The notes under the pieces were generated by a model. The model did not search any database, was not told where the DNA came from, and worked only from the letters and a program-made list of their open reading frames with translations. A DNA stretch of 64,000 nucleotides from positions 81,840,680 through 81,904,679 of the forward strand of contig QCXZ01000137.1 of NCBI GenBank assembly GCA_025024175.1, given 5' to 3'. The position numbers and the translations under genes were made by a program. The stretch is from Rhyzopertha dominica. Taxonomy: Eukaryota > Arthropoda > Insecta > Coleoptera > Bostrichidae. Positions 12,201-22,739 of the stretch are shown here, piece after piece. The stretch's first letter is position 1, and the number at the start of each line of letters is the position of its first letter.

Positions 12201-14971
12201 CGTTCCCCTGATTTAGCACCGTCAGATTACTACTGTTCCAAAGCAACATTTGAAAAGAATTGTTTTCCAGGGTTCAGAATTACTTTGTGAACGTTCTGCC
12301 AAATGTAAAAGTCTTAAAGAAGATTATGGTAAATAAATTAAATTTTGTTTTAAAATATTGCGGCAGATAAATGTCAATATGCCCTCATACATACAGTGAC
12401 TCCTTAGCAGTAGAAATTTTGGTTTGATGTGTTCCTTGTAGCCGTAAAACCAGTTGTTAGTCGTGGGCTGCTTTCAGTAGCGTCGAGGGCTGGCATCCAG
12501 GAGACGTAAGTGATGATGGTGTGTGCTTAGAACGACACAAAGTAAAAAAAAAATTAAGAAAACATGACCGATTTTTGTACTCCTTTGCTCACTCGTGTGT
12601 TCCCCCGCTAGGTACCGTTTCTTGGAGCTGTACTATCGACGGAGCGAGAGCATTCACAAGGGCAAGTTGGTTCCTGCCCGCGTTGAGACTGTCGTACTCT
12701 TTGTGCCGGACGTTTGGAGTTGCGTCCCCACGCGTCTAGAGTGGGACGGCCTCCACCATAGCTACAGGAAGCAGCTGGAGCGCCGGCTCAAGCTGGAAGC
12801 CCAGGACGATGAGCCGACCGCTGCCGTCGACGAAAAGGCATCTCACTTTTTCTAACGTTAATGTATATATAGGCTAGGTATACGCGATGGGCGGACTCCG
12901 GCCTAACTCCTCCCCCTGAGTTGTGCGAGCGAATGAGTGTCTGTGTGGTTTGAATGATGAATATTTTAAGTGGGAGATCCTCTCCGTGCCGTGTGTCTCA
13001 CCGTCGTTTCCCTTTTGTTAGGAGGAGGAGGCGCCCAGTGATAAAGTCGAGCCGACTCACTACTCTCAGTTGGATCCGAAGTCGATGGCAGTTAACGCCT
13101 TGAGGACTGAGCTAAAGGCGAGGGGAGTTAACCACAAGGGACTCAAATCTCAGCTGGTCGCTAGGCTGACGAAGATATTGAAGGCGGAAGCTGAGAAAGT
13201 CGAGGACAACTCGAAAGAGAATCAAGGGGAAGGTAGCGAAACAGAAGTAACTGAAGAAAAGAAATCTGAGGTATGATTTTTTCACATACTGTGTTGTCTC
13301 AGAGAAAGATGTCAACTTTTGTTTGTTTGTCCTCCCTCTGTCAAAAAATTTGAATGCAACACCCTTATTTGAATTTTCTAAATTCAACTATATCAAAATA
13401 TTTAACATTCATGCAAACATTTACCTATTGATAAATGTTTCATTTTTTATTGATGAAAGAAGAAAATTTTTTATACAGGCAGAAGAAAAGAAATTAGATG
13501 AGAAGGAAAAGGCACAATTGGAGAAGCGGTACACTTTACCGGAACAGCAGCACGTCTTAGTACATCCGTCCCGCACGGCGAAATCAGGGAAATTTGACTG
13601 CACCACTATGTCGCTGTCGTTGTTGCTCGACTACCGTCCAGAAGACACCAAAGAACACTCGTTCGAAGTGTCGCTCTTTGCGGAACTGTTCAATGAAATG
13701 TTGATGCGTGACTTTGGATTTAACATATTCAGAGCACTGTACGAACTACCAGAACGTGCAAAAGAAAAGGAAAAGGAGGAGAAGAAGAAGAAAGAAGACG
13801 AAAAGAAAACTGAAGATGACAAGAAGAAGGATGAAGATAAGCGGAAGGAAGAAAAGAAAGAGGACAAGAAACCTGAAGAAACCAAAGAAGAGAAAAAGAA
13901 AGACGAGGAGAGCAAGAAGAAGGAGACGAAAAAGGATGAGAAACGGTCAGAAAACAATGACGATTCCGAAGAGGAAGATGAGTTTGAAGATGAAGATGTC
14001 AAAGAAAAACGGAAGGATAAAGACAAGAAAAAGAAGGAAAAGCAGAAGATGTTTACCAAGGACCGCCATCTGCTTTTATCTTTTGTTTACTTCGATCAAA
14101 CCCACTGTGGTTACATCTTTGAAAAGGACATTGAAGATTTGCTGTATACTCTGGGCCTCAGCCTATCCAGAGCACAAGTTCGGAAGCTGGTTAGCAAGGT
14201 CATCACTAGAGACTCGCTTCATTACAGGAAACTGACGGACAAGCCAAAGGAAGAGGAATTTATAGTGATCGACGACTCTGAAAAAGACAATAACTTGCAG
14301 GAGATTGCGGTGGGAAACAAAAAGTTGCTTCCAGTATTTATTGATGATGAGGCTCCTGGTAAAAAGGAAAGTAACGGAAGTGAGAAGACTTTGGAAGCTG
14401 GTTAGGATATTAATTTTTATGTCAGTGGAGACTGCAATTTATTTTTTTTTTTAGGGATGGTGATGTACAAAGGTGCACTCGTTGATGTGGGTAGACTAAT
14501 GTCTCAGTTGGAAAGAAGCGACAAGGCTAGGTTAGATACAGAAGCTTGCATGATCGACCTCAAGACAGAGAATAACAAATTATCGGAAAAATACAATAAA
14601 TCTAATAACACAATAAAACACCTCAACTCGGAACTGAAGGAGTACAAAGAGAAACTTCGCTGTAGCGAAGACGCGTTGATCAGAACAACGGTAAGTTTAT
14701 TGAATTCGTAAACCTCAGCTTTTAGCATTGTTTCTTTTTTTAGGCATGTTCGAGACTATTCCAAACGACGCTAGTTGAAATTCGTGACAAAATTGACCCC
14801 GTCCTAAAAAGCACTTGCAAGGAAGACGTCAAAAAGGAGAAAGATTCTGAAAAGGAAAGAAAGCACGAGGACTCAAAGTCTAGATGGGAAAAGGACGTCA
14901 AAGACATCGTTAAAGAAGAGGTAGTTGAGGCGAAAGAAAATAATGATGATGAGCAGATGGTTGATCAATGA
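9261..14971 (+). CDS. CCAR1: CCAR1-type cell division cycle and apoptosis regulator
   Basis: Eight coding exons join in phase: 9261-10228, 10389-10614, 10675-10970, 12612-12837, 13022-13270, 13479-14400, 14455-14690 and 14744-14971. They give about 1116 residues, close to vertebrate CCAR1 (about 1150). CCAR1 is a nuclear coactivator for Mediator- and p53-linked transcription and for splicing-linked control of proliferation. Domain order fits: Gln/Asn-rich N-terminus; S1-like fold near residues 142-205 (RVFTGIVTKVHDNFGFVDED); an Arg/Glu/Ser-rich stretch; the DBC1-type domain (YIPSDFFFTYFRWVDAFPP, ... GGPWSPSLDG, ... CKALTGIDLS); a SAP DNA-binding motif in exon 5 (LDPKSMAVNALRTELKARG); a long Lys/Glu tract; an EF-hand-like block (FVYFDQTHCGYIFEKDIEDL); and a C-terminal coiled coil. 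The start has AAAA before ATG. Undetermined bases at 9838 and 9850 blur two codons, and two more lie in intron 2. The fourth intron seems to use a GC donor. Confidence 0.95.
11223..11350. repeat. foldback (MITE-like) element
   Basis: The arms 11223-11264 and 11310-11350 are inverted repeats of about 42 nt. They share an uninterrupted ATTATGTGGGCAACCTCT and end in ACAGG-GTGTC / GACACCTGT. The loop is about 45 nt. The ends resemble the ACAGGGTGTCC termini seen on several insect transposable elements. No open reading frame is present and no clear target-site duplication is visible. Confidence 0.7.
12150..12245 (+). mobile_element. mariner transposase relic
   Basis: The + frame reads ELVEYPPRSPDLAPSDYYC, the mariner signature around the last catalytic Asp (YSPDLAPSDYHLF). 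Only this block and a few flanking residues survive. It differs from the PDLTPLDFF family found elsewhere in the window. Confidence 0.8.
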
Positions 14972-15047
14972 TGTTTATGATGTGCTTTGTGTATTCATTA
15001 CCCTTTTATAACTCTTGTTTAGATAGGATAATATGTAGGTCGAAAGT

Positions 15048-15053
15048 AATAAA
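15048..15053 (+). terminator. CCAR1 poly(A) signal (AATAAA)
   Basis: AATAAA lies 77 nt past the CCAR1 stop codon, followed by a T-rich tract, and would give a short 3' UTR. Confidence 0.6.
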
Positions 15054-15169
15054 AATGGAAATTTATTTTATTTTTTATTTATTTAGCATATGGCTTACAG
15101 CCAGAGTAATAAAAAGGAATCAGCCACTTACAACAACTTATCTAACTCGCATCTACAAAGGAAAATTTG

Positions 15170-15460
15170 CCGCTTGACAGTTGATATAACATTTCCAAAT
15201 AAGTGGATTGGAAAAAAGAAGTCAGACACCATGCCCAGCGTGATCACCAGACTTAACAAAACTCGACTTTTTCCCCTGGAGTCACATTAAATAATTTAGT
15301 TTACAAGGGCCTTCCAACTCTCAGGGAAAATATGAAGATACGAGCACAAACTGCATTTCCAAGCATTAATGAAGAGATGGTAATAAATGTGTGCGTTTTT
15401 GAAACATCTTCAGATTTGCTGCAATGGACGTTATGTAGAACATGATTTAATTTAATTGTT
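15170..15460 (+). mobile_element. Tc1/mariner-like transposase relic
   Basis: The + translation contains DITFPNKWIGKK (family: TFPNRWIGRRGP), then across frameshifts a SINEEMV-like block and a tail LLQWTLCRT / CCNGRYVEHDL that matches the C-terminal end of these transposases (GGHFEHLL). The WPPRSPDLTP block between them is scrambled (MPSVITRLNKTRL). It lies between the convergent 3' ends of CCAR1 and Sam-S and is non-functional. Confidence 0.65.
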
Positions 15461-15810
15461 CTTATCTATTTTGATAGTTTTTTAACACTCCATCTTTCAA
15501 TATGAAAAATAATTATCCATTTGCTTTAAACTGATTTCGAAAATCTCAAATTCCTCTGTGGACTCAGTTTGAAGATTTTTAACATCCAATCAAAAATTTT
15601 CCAAATAAGTCAAATTTCAGAATATTAATACTTCAATAAAATCTAAATATTATTATCATTGCTACTTACCATCAGTGTTTTTCATAGCACATCACACATA
15701 AATATTTCTTGTACACAAACTGATTACCGGATCTAATTTGTTTTTATAATGAAATGTACCTGAAAAGAACATTTTAGTAGGAAAAAAGAGATTTTTCGCC
15801 AGTTGTTTCA

Positions 15811-15816
15811 TTTATT
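15811..15816 (-). terminator. Sam-S poly(A) signal (AATAAA)
   Basis: AATAAA on the minus strand about 615 nt beyond the Sam-S stop. The intervening 16080-16330 is GC-richer than its surroundings and is probably 3' UTR. Confidence 0.5.
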
Positions 15817-16429
15817 GAAATACACAATGGTCTTACATTTAAAATGTTACATACCAATCATCAAACGATCTCAGGAATACGATTAAGATATACATAAATA
15901 ATTTACAGCACATTAAAATCTATACAATTACAATTACTCTCACTAAATCCTACAGTATTCCGAAAAGAAATCTACTGTCTATAAGGATAGTAATCAATCA
16001 ATTAAAAATCACCATAGATAAAAATTACCTGTTAAAAAGGGAGTTTTAGTTTGAAAATTACCACTAAATGCCCCTCTGCCAACTGTGGACCATCCTCCAC
16101 AGCGTCCGGCCGAACGAAACGCAGATCGGAGTGTTTTCGGAAATGCTCTTTTCCAAATAGATTCTTTTTCGTAAACACAACACAAGGCGTCGAGTGAAAA
16201 CTAGTCTAAAGGAAGCGAACCTCTCACTCTACACAAAGTTGCAGCGGAGACCGTCCAAGAAGGGGTCGCCCGCTGTGATCTGCGTCCCCCGGCCACATTC
16301 TGACAGCACAGTCCAAAATTCAGAGCGCCGGTGTACTAAATAATCTAACGTATTAACTATGGTTTCAGGGGAAGCTGAAACGGGAAACTGGGATTAGGAT
16401 GGGGGAGAGAGGTGGGGAGATTACGCGAG

Positions 16430-19400
16430 TCAATCGAGACGAAGCACCTTTGGCTGTTCCCAGCTGAAGCCATCCCGTCCAAAGTGACCGTAGGTGCTGG
16501 TTTTCTGGTACAGGGGCTGGCGTAGGTTCAGTTCCCTGGAGAGAAAGAGAAAAAGACAGTTAGAAATGGAGAGTCCAAACTCATATTTCTTTGTATCTTA
16601 ATTTCATCTATATTATAAGTCTGTTTCAAAGTTAACAAAGGTTCCAGCAAAACTGATTATGGAAACAGTTCAAAATTAATTTAAAAAAAAATCAGATCAC
16701 TGAACCTTGCATAACACACAAATAACCACCCAAAATACATCATAAACTTTACTTACTTGACAATCTTTCCCGGTCTCAAATCGAAATTATTTTTAACGAT
16801 GGCGAGCAACTCTTGCTGCGACAACTTGGAGGTACCATAGTCGAAAACTGTAATGGATAGGGGTTCGGCCACCCCGATAGCATATGCAACCTGCACCAGA
16901 CATCTTCTGCAGAGACCCGCTTTCACCAACGATTTGGCAACCCAACGTGCGGCGTAAGCTGCGGATCGGTCAACCTTAGTGAAGTCTTTTCCCGAAAATG
17001 CACCGCCCCCATGGGCGCCCCATCCTCCGTACGTGTCCACGATGATTTTTCTGCCCGTCAGGCCTGCGTCGCTCTGCAAAATGTCAAAAAAACACTCAAG
17101 GAGAAATTGAAGAAACTGTATGGTGAATGTTTGAAGTCTCTTTTTATGTAGTTCTCAGTTGGTAGTTTACATCATGGCCATCAAGAGTAGCAAATACTTA
17201 TAGAACATCATTGAACATTCATTTAGGGATAGAGGTTTTTGCTTCGTAACAGTCTATATGCAATTTGCATAGGCAAATTGAAGGAACTTATGTAAACATT
17301 TTCTTTTTTTAGTTTGTTTACGTGAAACAGTAGTTAAATATATCTGGCACAGTTTCATGACTAACACATGTAGCTCTACATGATATTGTACAGTACAGTA
17401 TGTCCCATTTTCATTGTAAATGTAGGATCTAAATAATTATTAATACAAGAAGGTTGTAGGTCGGATATTACCATATTACTTTTTTAGAATAACTTGGCAT
17501 TTCTCCAATTCTTAATAGATAAACAAAAATACATTGAAAGAGCATAGATATGTTTATTTTGAATCCAGTGGCGTATTGAAAATTTGTTCAAAGAGCTAAT
17601 TATTATATAATTATATTTTTACTTTTTAATGGAACAAGTAAATATGCAACCTGTATGCTTAAATAAAAAAAGACACTCTTCAAATTCTTGTCAGTAACCA
17701 ATAAGGCCATGTAACAATAATACTACTGAGAGTTTTTCTTAATGAGAAAAAGTCGGACCTTTCAACCAATGCAAAGCCAACTCAAAAGTTTGTGTTACAG
17801 GTAAAAAAATATTGAGCGAGCCTTTGGATTCAAAATAAAAAATCTGTAAAAATGGTTCTAACAATATTTTGGTTTTTGAAATACTATTATATAAAAATAT
17901 ACTGAAATATCAAGATTATTCCTAAAATTTGACCTACCTGTGGTCCACCGATAATGAACAACCCACAAGGATTGATGTGCACGATGGTCTCACTGTTGAG
18001 ATACTTCGGGGGGATGACCACCTTTATGACTTTGGTTAGTATTTCAGATCTGAGGTCTTCGAGACTAATTTTCTCGCTGTGTTGCAGAGACACTACTACA
18101 GTGTGTACCCTTAGTGGAATGCAAGCTCCATGGTCAAATTTGTATTCGCATGTGACCTGAAGAAGAGGGAATAATCATAATTTAGAAGGTCCAGAAAGTG
18201 CAGGTTTTCCTTACTTGTGTTTTGGAGTCGGGTCTTGCCCACCAGAATTCTCCTGATCGTCTCAATTGTGCGATTCTGTGGTTTAATCTATGGGCCAGTA
18301 CGACTGTCAACGGCATACATTCTTCTGTTTCATCGGTGGCATAACCGAACATCAATCCCTACATTTAAATTATTTATAAAGATGATGAAATTGGACTGAA
18401 TATTCGGACACAAAAATACAACATCATTGACTATTGAAATCAAAAAGTGCCTGAATGTGTTTACGATAATTTTTTTTACAGCGAACTGTTGTATTTTTAT
18501 ATACATTAAAGTAAAATATTTACTACTACAGCTAAGCAGAATGATGTTGCTTAATTTTTGTTATAGCTTTGATTAATCAATGACAAAATGAGAGGCACTG
18601 ATATCTTTGGCAGTATCAAACAATATTACATTTAGTATGGCTTCATACATAACTTATCAAACTAAAAACTTGAATGTAGCTTACAGCAAGACTTTTCTCA
18701 AAAATAGATATATTTAAAGCATGCTGCATTCTATGTTACTTTTCAAACCTTCACCAAGAAGATACTACGAAAGATAACAACTGCCCAAGGATTAAGTTAT
18801 AACTAAGTTGATTCAAATTTAGTCTTCCACATGCATTGCACCACTCTAAAAGTTCTGCTCGTTTTTAAGTCAACTGTGCGGTGGCATTGCCCACATCCAA
18901 CCAATATAGTTGGAAGGGAACGCCTATAGCCACCGCTGCTCTAGCACATTCTTGGAACATTCATGCAAATGGAGATGTTGCATGAATGTGGACATTATAC
19001 CTGTGCAACAATGGAATCATTAATGAACAAATGTGTAGCAGCAAACGACACACATAAGCAGTTTTCAGGCTTGGAGGCACATTTTTTAACATGAGGCCAA
19101 AATTTATGTACACTGGGAAACAAGAAAGTCCTTGCAAGCAGTTATTCTCTTTACTAGATATGCAAAACATTTGTGATGCTAACTGCTTGCAAACACTACG
19201 TCTCTCCCTATAAAGTATTGGTAGGCTAAAGGCCTAAAGAAACGGTCTATTTTCTAGGTGCTAGCAAATCACCTGGTCACCCGCACCAACTTCTTCCTCG
19301 TTTCGGTTTTCGTGCACACCAGCAGCTATGTTGGGTGACTGCTGATCCAATGCCAAGAGCACATTGCACGTCTTGTAATCGAAACCTGAATAAAACCTTA

Positions 19401-21578
19401 CGAATATTATGGTGCTCATTTTTTGCAAGGGAAAAATTTTGTGGATTTCGAACACATGCAATCCAATTATCAAAGTTGGATCGAAAAATGCAGAGAATAA
19501 TTTTAAATCTGTGGACAGAACACTTGCTTTTATAGTTTTCATTTGAAACAGACGGATTTCCAAAATCACATTGAGTAAAGAACATCTTAAAATAATGTTT
19601 CCTAAAATCTGTACCTATTAAAAATGTGACACTGCCTTATCCTTTTGCATCAGTATTGCAGATGTCTTTTCAGAAGACTTGATCCATGCAAAAATAAAAT
19701 ATATAAAATGGGACATCATAGATCTGGCACAAATTTATAGAGCTAGAACTTTCTTAATTTTCTATTCTTTGTCAATTTGGGGTCTTCGTAAGATAACAAA
19801 AATCTATTTCCCATTTTTATTTCATTGTTTTCCTTATGCATTATGAAAATGCTAAATTTCTTAAGTCGTTTTTAACTAAAACAAGTTGCAACTTTTTTGG
19901 CTCATTTTAAAATCAGATTGGTCCATTTTGATTTTACAAAAAATCAACTTTTGTATTAATATTGTGTTAAAAACACAGCCATACTAAGGAAACATGTGCA
20001 TTGGTTAATGAGTGTTTTTTGAACATAACTAATCACTTGCTTATCAATATTGTGTCAATTGGGTAACAACAGATATATATGTATATTGCGCTGGTTAATG
20101 AGTTGTTTATTGCAATTAAAAATGAATATTAAATATTTTACTTTTTATACCTAGTGAAAATCTTAAAAAATGAAGATACTTTTTTTGATTTGCAATTCAT
20201 AATATCAATTTTTGTATGTTAAGGATCAATCTTTCGGATATATTAAATTCAATCGAATATCACTAACTACACCTTTCGTTGACATTGCAGTATTCATGAA
20301 ATAAATTACTTGTGATGCCCACTCGATGAAGTATGAATTTTCCCATGCTTGGAATGTTGGATACCAAAATATGAAATGTTTTGAATGTCTCAAATCTTAT
20401 TAATCACACAATGTAACCCCTGAATGATCATTTGCAACCGTGATACGAATGACATTCTCAAAAACATTCGAACCCTCGTATGTAACTACCAAATTTACGA
20501 CTAAATTACGTTAGACAACCTTCAGTGCATAAAAGCAAATCGCATGCGGTACAGATGCAAAACAAAACTAAAGCCAACTGGGTTATCCGTTGCTGATTTC
20601 CCCAATATGAAAAATTCCGTAATACCTGATCACCAGCACCAATTTCTGTCTCCTCTCTATTTTCGTGTACTCCGTTTGCTATGTTGGGAGACTGTTGTTC
20701 AAGTGCCACTAGTAGGTTCAATGTTCGCCAGTCGAATCCTATTTTCAATTAATTTTTACGAATAACTTGCTGGTGCAAATAATCAAAATAAAAAAACATA
20801 ACCTCTAACTTCATGCAGGTCACTTTGAACTGGCTCGATAAACGTGTGGGACTTACCTTTCGATGAATCGTCATATCCAATGTGTTTAACTGTTTCCCTG
20901 ACGATTTTTTGATAATCGACAACGGCTTTCGATGTTATTTCGCCGCACAGAAGTATCATTCCAGTCTTTGTTACCGTTTCTATAATTAAAAAAGAGGCCA
21001 TATCTTTCACGGTAAAAAACAATTGCACTAATAAAGTCACATCTCAAGTAATGTCTACCGAACAGTTATAAGAGTCATTACCGCATGCAACTTTCGCATT
21101 TGGGTCTTGTTCAAGATGTGCATCCAAGATTGCGTCACTGATTTGGTCGCACATTTTATCTGCAAAAAAGAGAAGAAACATAAAGCTACTAATTTCATTC
21201 AGAGATGCAAGAGTTGCGTAATTTTGCTTATACCTCGTTATAGCGTGGTTCTAGAGCACGTGGTTTTTGAAAGCGTGTTTCATGAATTGAAAATGCGTTA
21301 AACTATAGCGTAGGAGTAATCCCGGAAAATGCAATACTGGTCAAATAACTGGATTATGAGGGTGTGCAGCAAAGTGCTTGTTCTACCCTCCGAAGATGCG
21401 TTGGGGTAGAACGCATAACTTCGTTTGGCTGGCAGCCATATTTACGAAATCCCAAAATATACTCACCGGGGTGTCCTTCTCCAACAGATTCTGAGGTAAA
21501 TAGGAAATTCGATCCATCTTCCATGTCAAAAGGCATGTGCCCGTTGACATATCCATTTGTGTATGCGTTTTCCGGCAT
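16430..21578 (-). CDS. Sam-S: S-adenosylmethionine synthetase (methionine adenosyltransferase)
   Basis: It makes S-adenosylmethionine from methionine and ATP in the cytosol and is the methyl-donor source of the cell. Exons on the minus strand: 21578-21467, 21159-21082, 20979-20857, then either 20738-20626 or 19385-19273, then 18358-18215, 18156-17938, 17073-16757 and 16535-16430. All joints keep phase, giving 403 residues, near the usual 395. Family motifs are intact: [13 protein letters not shown] (ATP site), CGEITS, the loop-bearing exon 4 ending [61 protein letters not shown] (phosphate loop) and YGHFGR near the end. The start chosen is ATG at 21578 (MPENAYTNG). The frame is open further upstream to 21689, but that part lacks family resemblance and overlaps likely 5' UTR. 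The duplicated fourth exon is the notable feature. Confidence 0.97.
18957..18989. repeat. small perfect hairpin in Sam-S intron
   Basis: ACATTCATGCAA at 18957-18968 and its exact reverse complement at 18978-18989, with a 9-nt loop. It lies in the intron between exons 4b and 5. Function unknown; it may be the tip of an old element. Confidence 0.6.
19273..19385 (-). CDS. Sam-S: Sam-S alternative exon 4b
   Basis: The downstream duplicate, also 113 nt, with acceptor ttattcag|GT and donor CAG|gtgatt. It encodes [20 protein letters not shown], then [17 protein letters not shown]. It is closer than 4a to vertebrate MAT ([15 protein letters not shown]), so it may be the ancestral version. It lies 1240 bp beyond 4a. 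Confidence 0.9.
20626..20738 (-). CDS. Sam-S: Sam-S alternative exon 4a
   Basis: This 113-nt exon has a proper acceptor (aaaatag|GA) and donor (CAG|gtatta). It encodes [20 protein letters not shown], then [17 protein letters not shown]. It is the upstream member of a duplicated pair of identical length and phase (1 in, 0 out) and is 27/37 residues identical to 4b. The segment corresponds to the flexible loop that closes over the active site in human MAT2A. Including both copies would shift the frame, so one must be chosen. Confidence 0.9.
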
Positions 21579-22704
21579 TCTGAATTTTGGTGCTGCACTA
21601 CAGACGCAGTTCGTGTTCATGCACTTAACTATTGTGGAAAAGAGACGCAGACAAGCTTCGGCACCGATTTTATAAGACCACCAAACCACGTGACAGTCTG
21701 AACGATGGCTATTCGTCGAACCTGGAAATTAATTACGTCCGTGGCACGCGGGAAAACTGAAACACAACAAAGACGCGCGAATCTTATTTTTGGCGGAAAC
21801 TACCTAGTTTGTTAGACATTTACAAACTAAATACTCAAACAATTGTTTTTCCTTGGCATGCGAAAATTTCGCGTTTAAAAATTATTATAAAAGATATTAG
21901 TTTTAAGAACACAACATTTGGAATGATGCAATGCTGAAAAAGTGACAATAATTATAATTTTGATTGAAATATGTGAACTTTTGATTGTCATTAAAGTGTA
22001 TTTTATAGCTTCAACGTAAAAAATGTGCTTTTAAAAGTAGATAAGTATTTCATATACAAGAATTAACGAATACGCCATAGAAACTTAAATTTTCAGAAGC
22101 AGCACTTATGTAAAATTAGGCTTAGTTAACATATACTTACAACTACTATTCAAGTACTCACAAATTGCTACGAACGAAGTGACTAACTTCAATTTTTACA
22201 GATGTGGTATATTATATACTAAAGTAGCTACACGATTTCTCAGGAAAATTAAAAGTTTTGGGAAAAATAAATCTATTATGTTCTATATTGCTACTATATT
22301 AATGCATTCTATATGTCTTTTTTGAAAAACAAATAAATTTTATTTAACTTACGTATATGTTACGCGTGGTCGATAGTTTAAACTGAAACAATAACGTTGT
22401 TTGTTAGAATAATGGTGTTACACGCAATCGAATATAGCCTTATTACGACACCTACCAAATTAATTTAGTATATTGTTTTTATTTGCGTCATTCCAATATT
22501 ACACCGATTTTACATTATACGATCAAAAACCAACCAAGTTGTTTTTAAATAATTTGACGAAACCTCTTCTTATTTAGAAAATTACTTACTTGTACAAGTA
22601 GCAATACATATGTAAAAAAAACCCAAAAATGTAAACTGCACTTTTCACTCCACAATGAAATCTTTCCTGCTGGAACGGGCTTCACACAGCAACACAAGCA
22701 GACT
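21579..22704 (-). promoter_or_regulatory. Sam-S 5' region: TATA+Inr promoter, 5' UTR exon and intron
   Basis: The minus strand shows TATAAAAG with its first T at 22736 and TCAGTC with its A at 22704, a 32-bp spacing that suits a TATA/initiator pair. A donor CAA|gtaagt follows at 22590/22589, giving a 115-nt untranslated exon. Acceptor AGs (tgtag, tgcag) lie about 20 nt before the ATG at 21578. A second TATA-like CTTATAAAATC near 21672 could serve a proximal start. Motif-based inference; no transcript seen. The remainder of this stretch is AT-rich intron. Confidence 0.5.
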
Positions 22705-22739
22705 GATAACTATACTGACTTCTTCCAACTTTTATAAAT

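Larger units (their letters stand above)
10971..12611 (+). other. CCAR1 intron 3 (1641 bp) with mobile-element relics
   Basis: The donor is TG|gtaagt at 10971 and the acceptor ctag at 12611; the split codon is Trp of the family's CTQW-Y-R-F run. This is the gene's longest intron by far. It carries a foldback element at 11223-11350 and a mariner piece at about 12150-12240, which together explain some of its size. Confidence 0.85.

Noticed and set aside
13708..14235. 175-codon Lys/Arg-rich + strand ORF and a 142-codon minus-strand Ser/Phe-rich ORF
   Set aside because: Out-of-frame readings of the Lys/Glu tract in CCAR1 exon 6; simple-composition shadows.
18961..19170. 69-codon minus-strand ORF in the Sam-S intron
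   Set aside because: Considered as a Harbinger-type transposase end; the residue pattern is too weak and no flanking blocks were found.
20975..20985. METTL16-type splice-site methylation signal at the Sam-S exon 3 acceptor
   Set aside because: In C. elegans sams genes the acceptor UACAG|AAAC is methylated to control splicing. Here the exon begins AAAC, but the acceptor is UAUAG, lacking the C, so the motif is not met. I also saw no UACAGARAA hairpin motif in the 3' UTR.
21579..21689. Upstream in-frame extension of Sam-S (start MVWWSY)
   Set aside because: The 37 extra residues have no family resemblance, include a TATA-like DNA stretch, and overlap likely acceptor sites just before the ATG at 21578.
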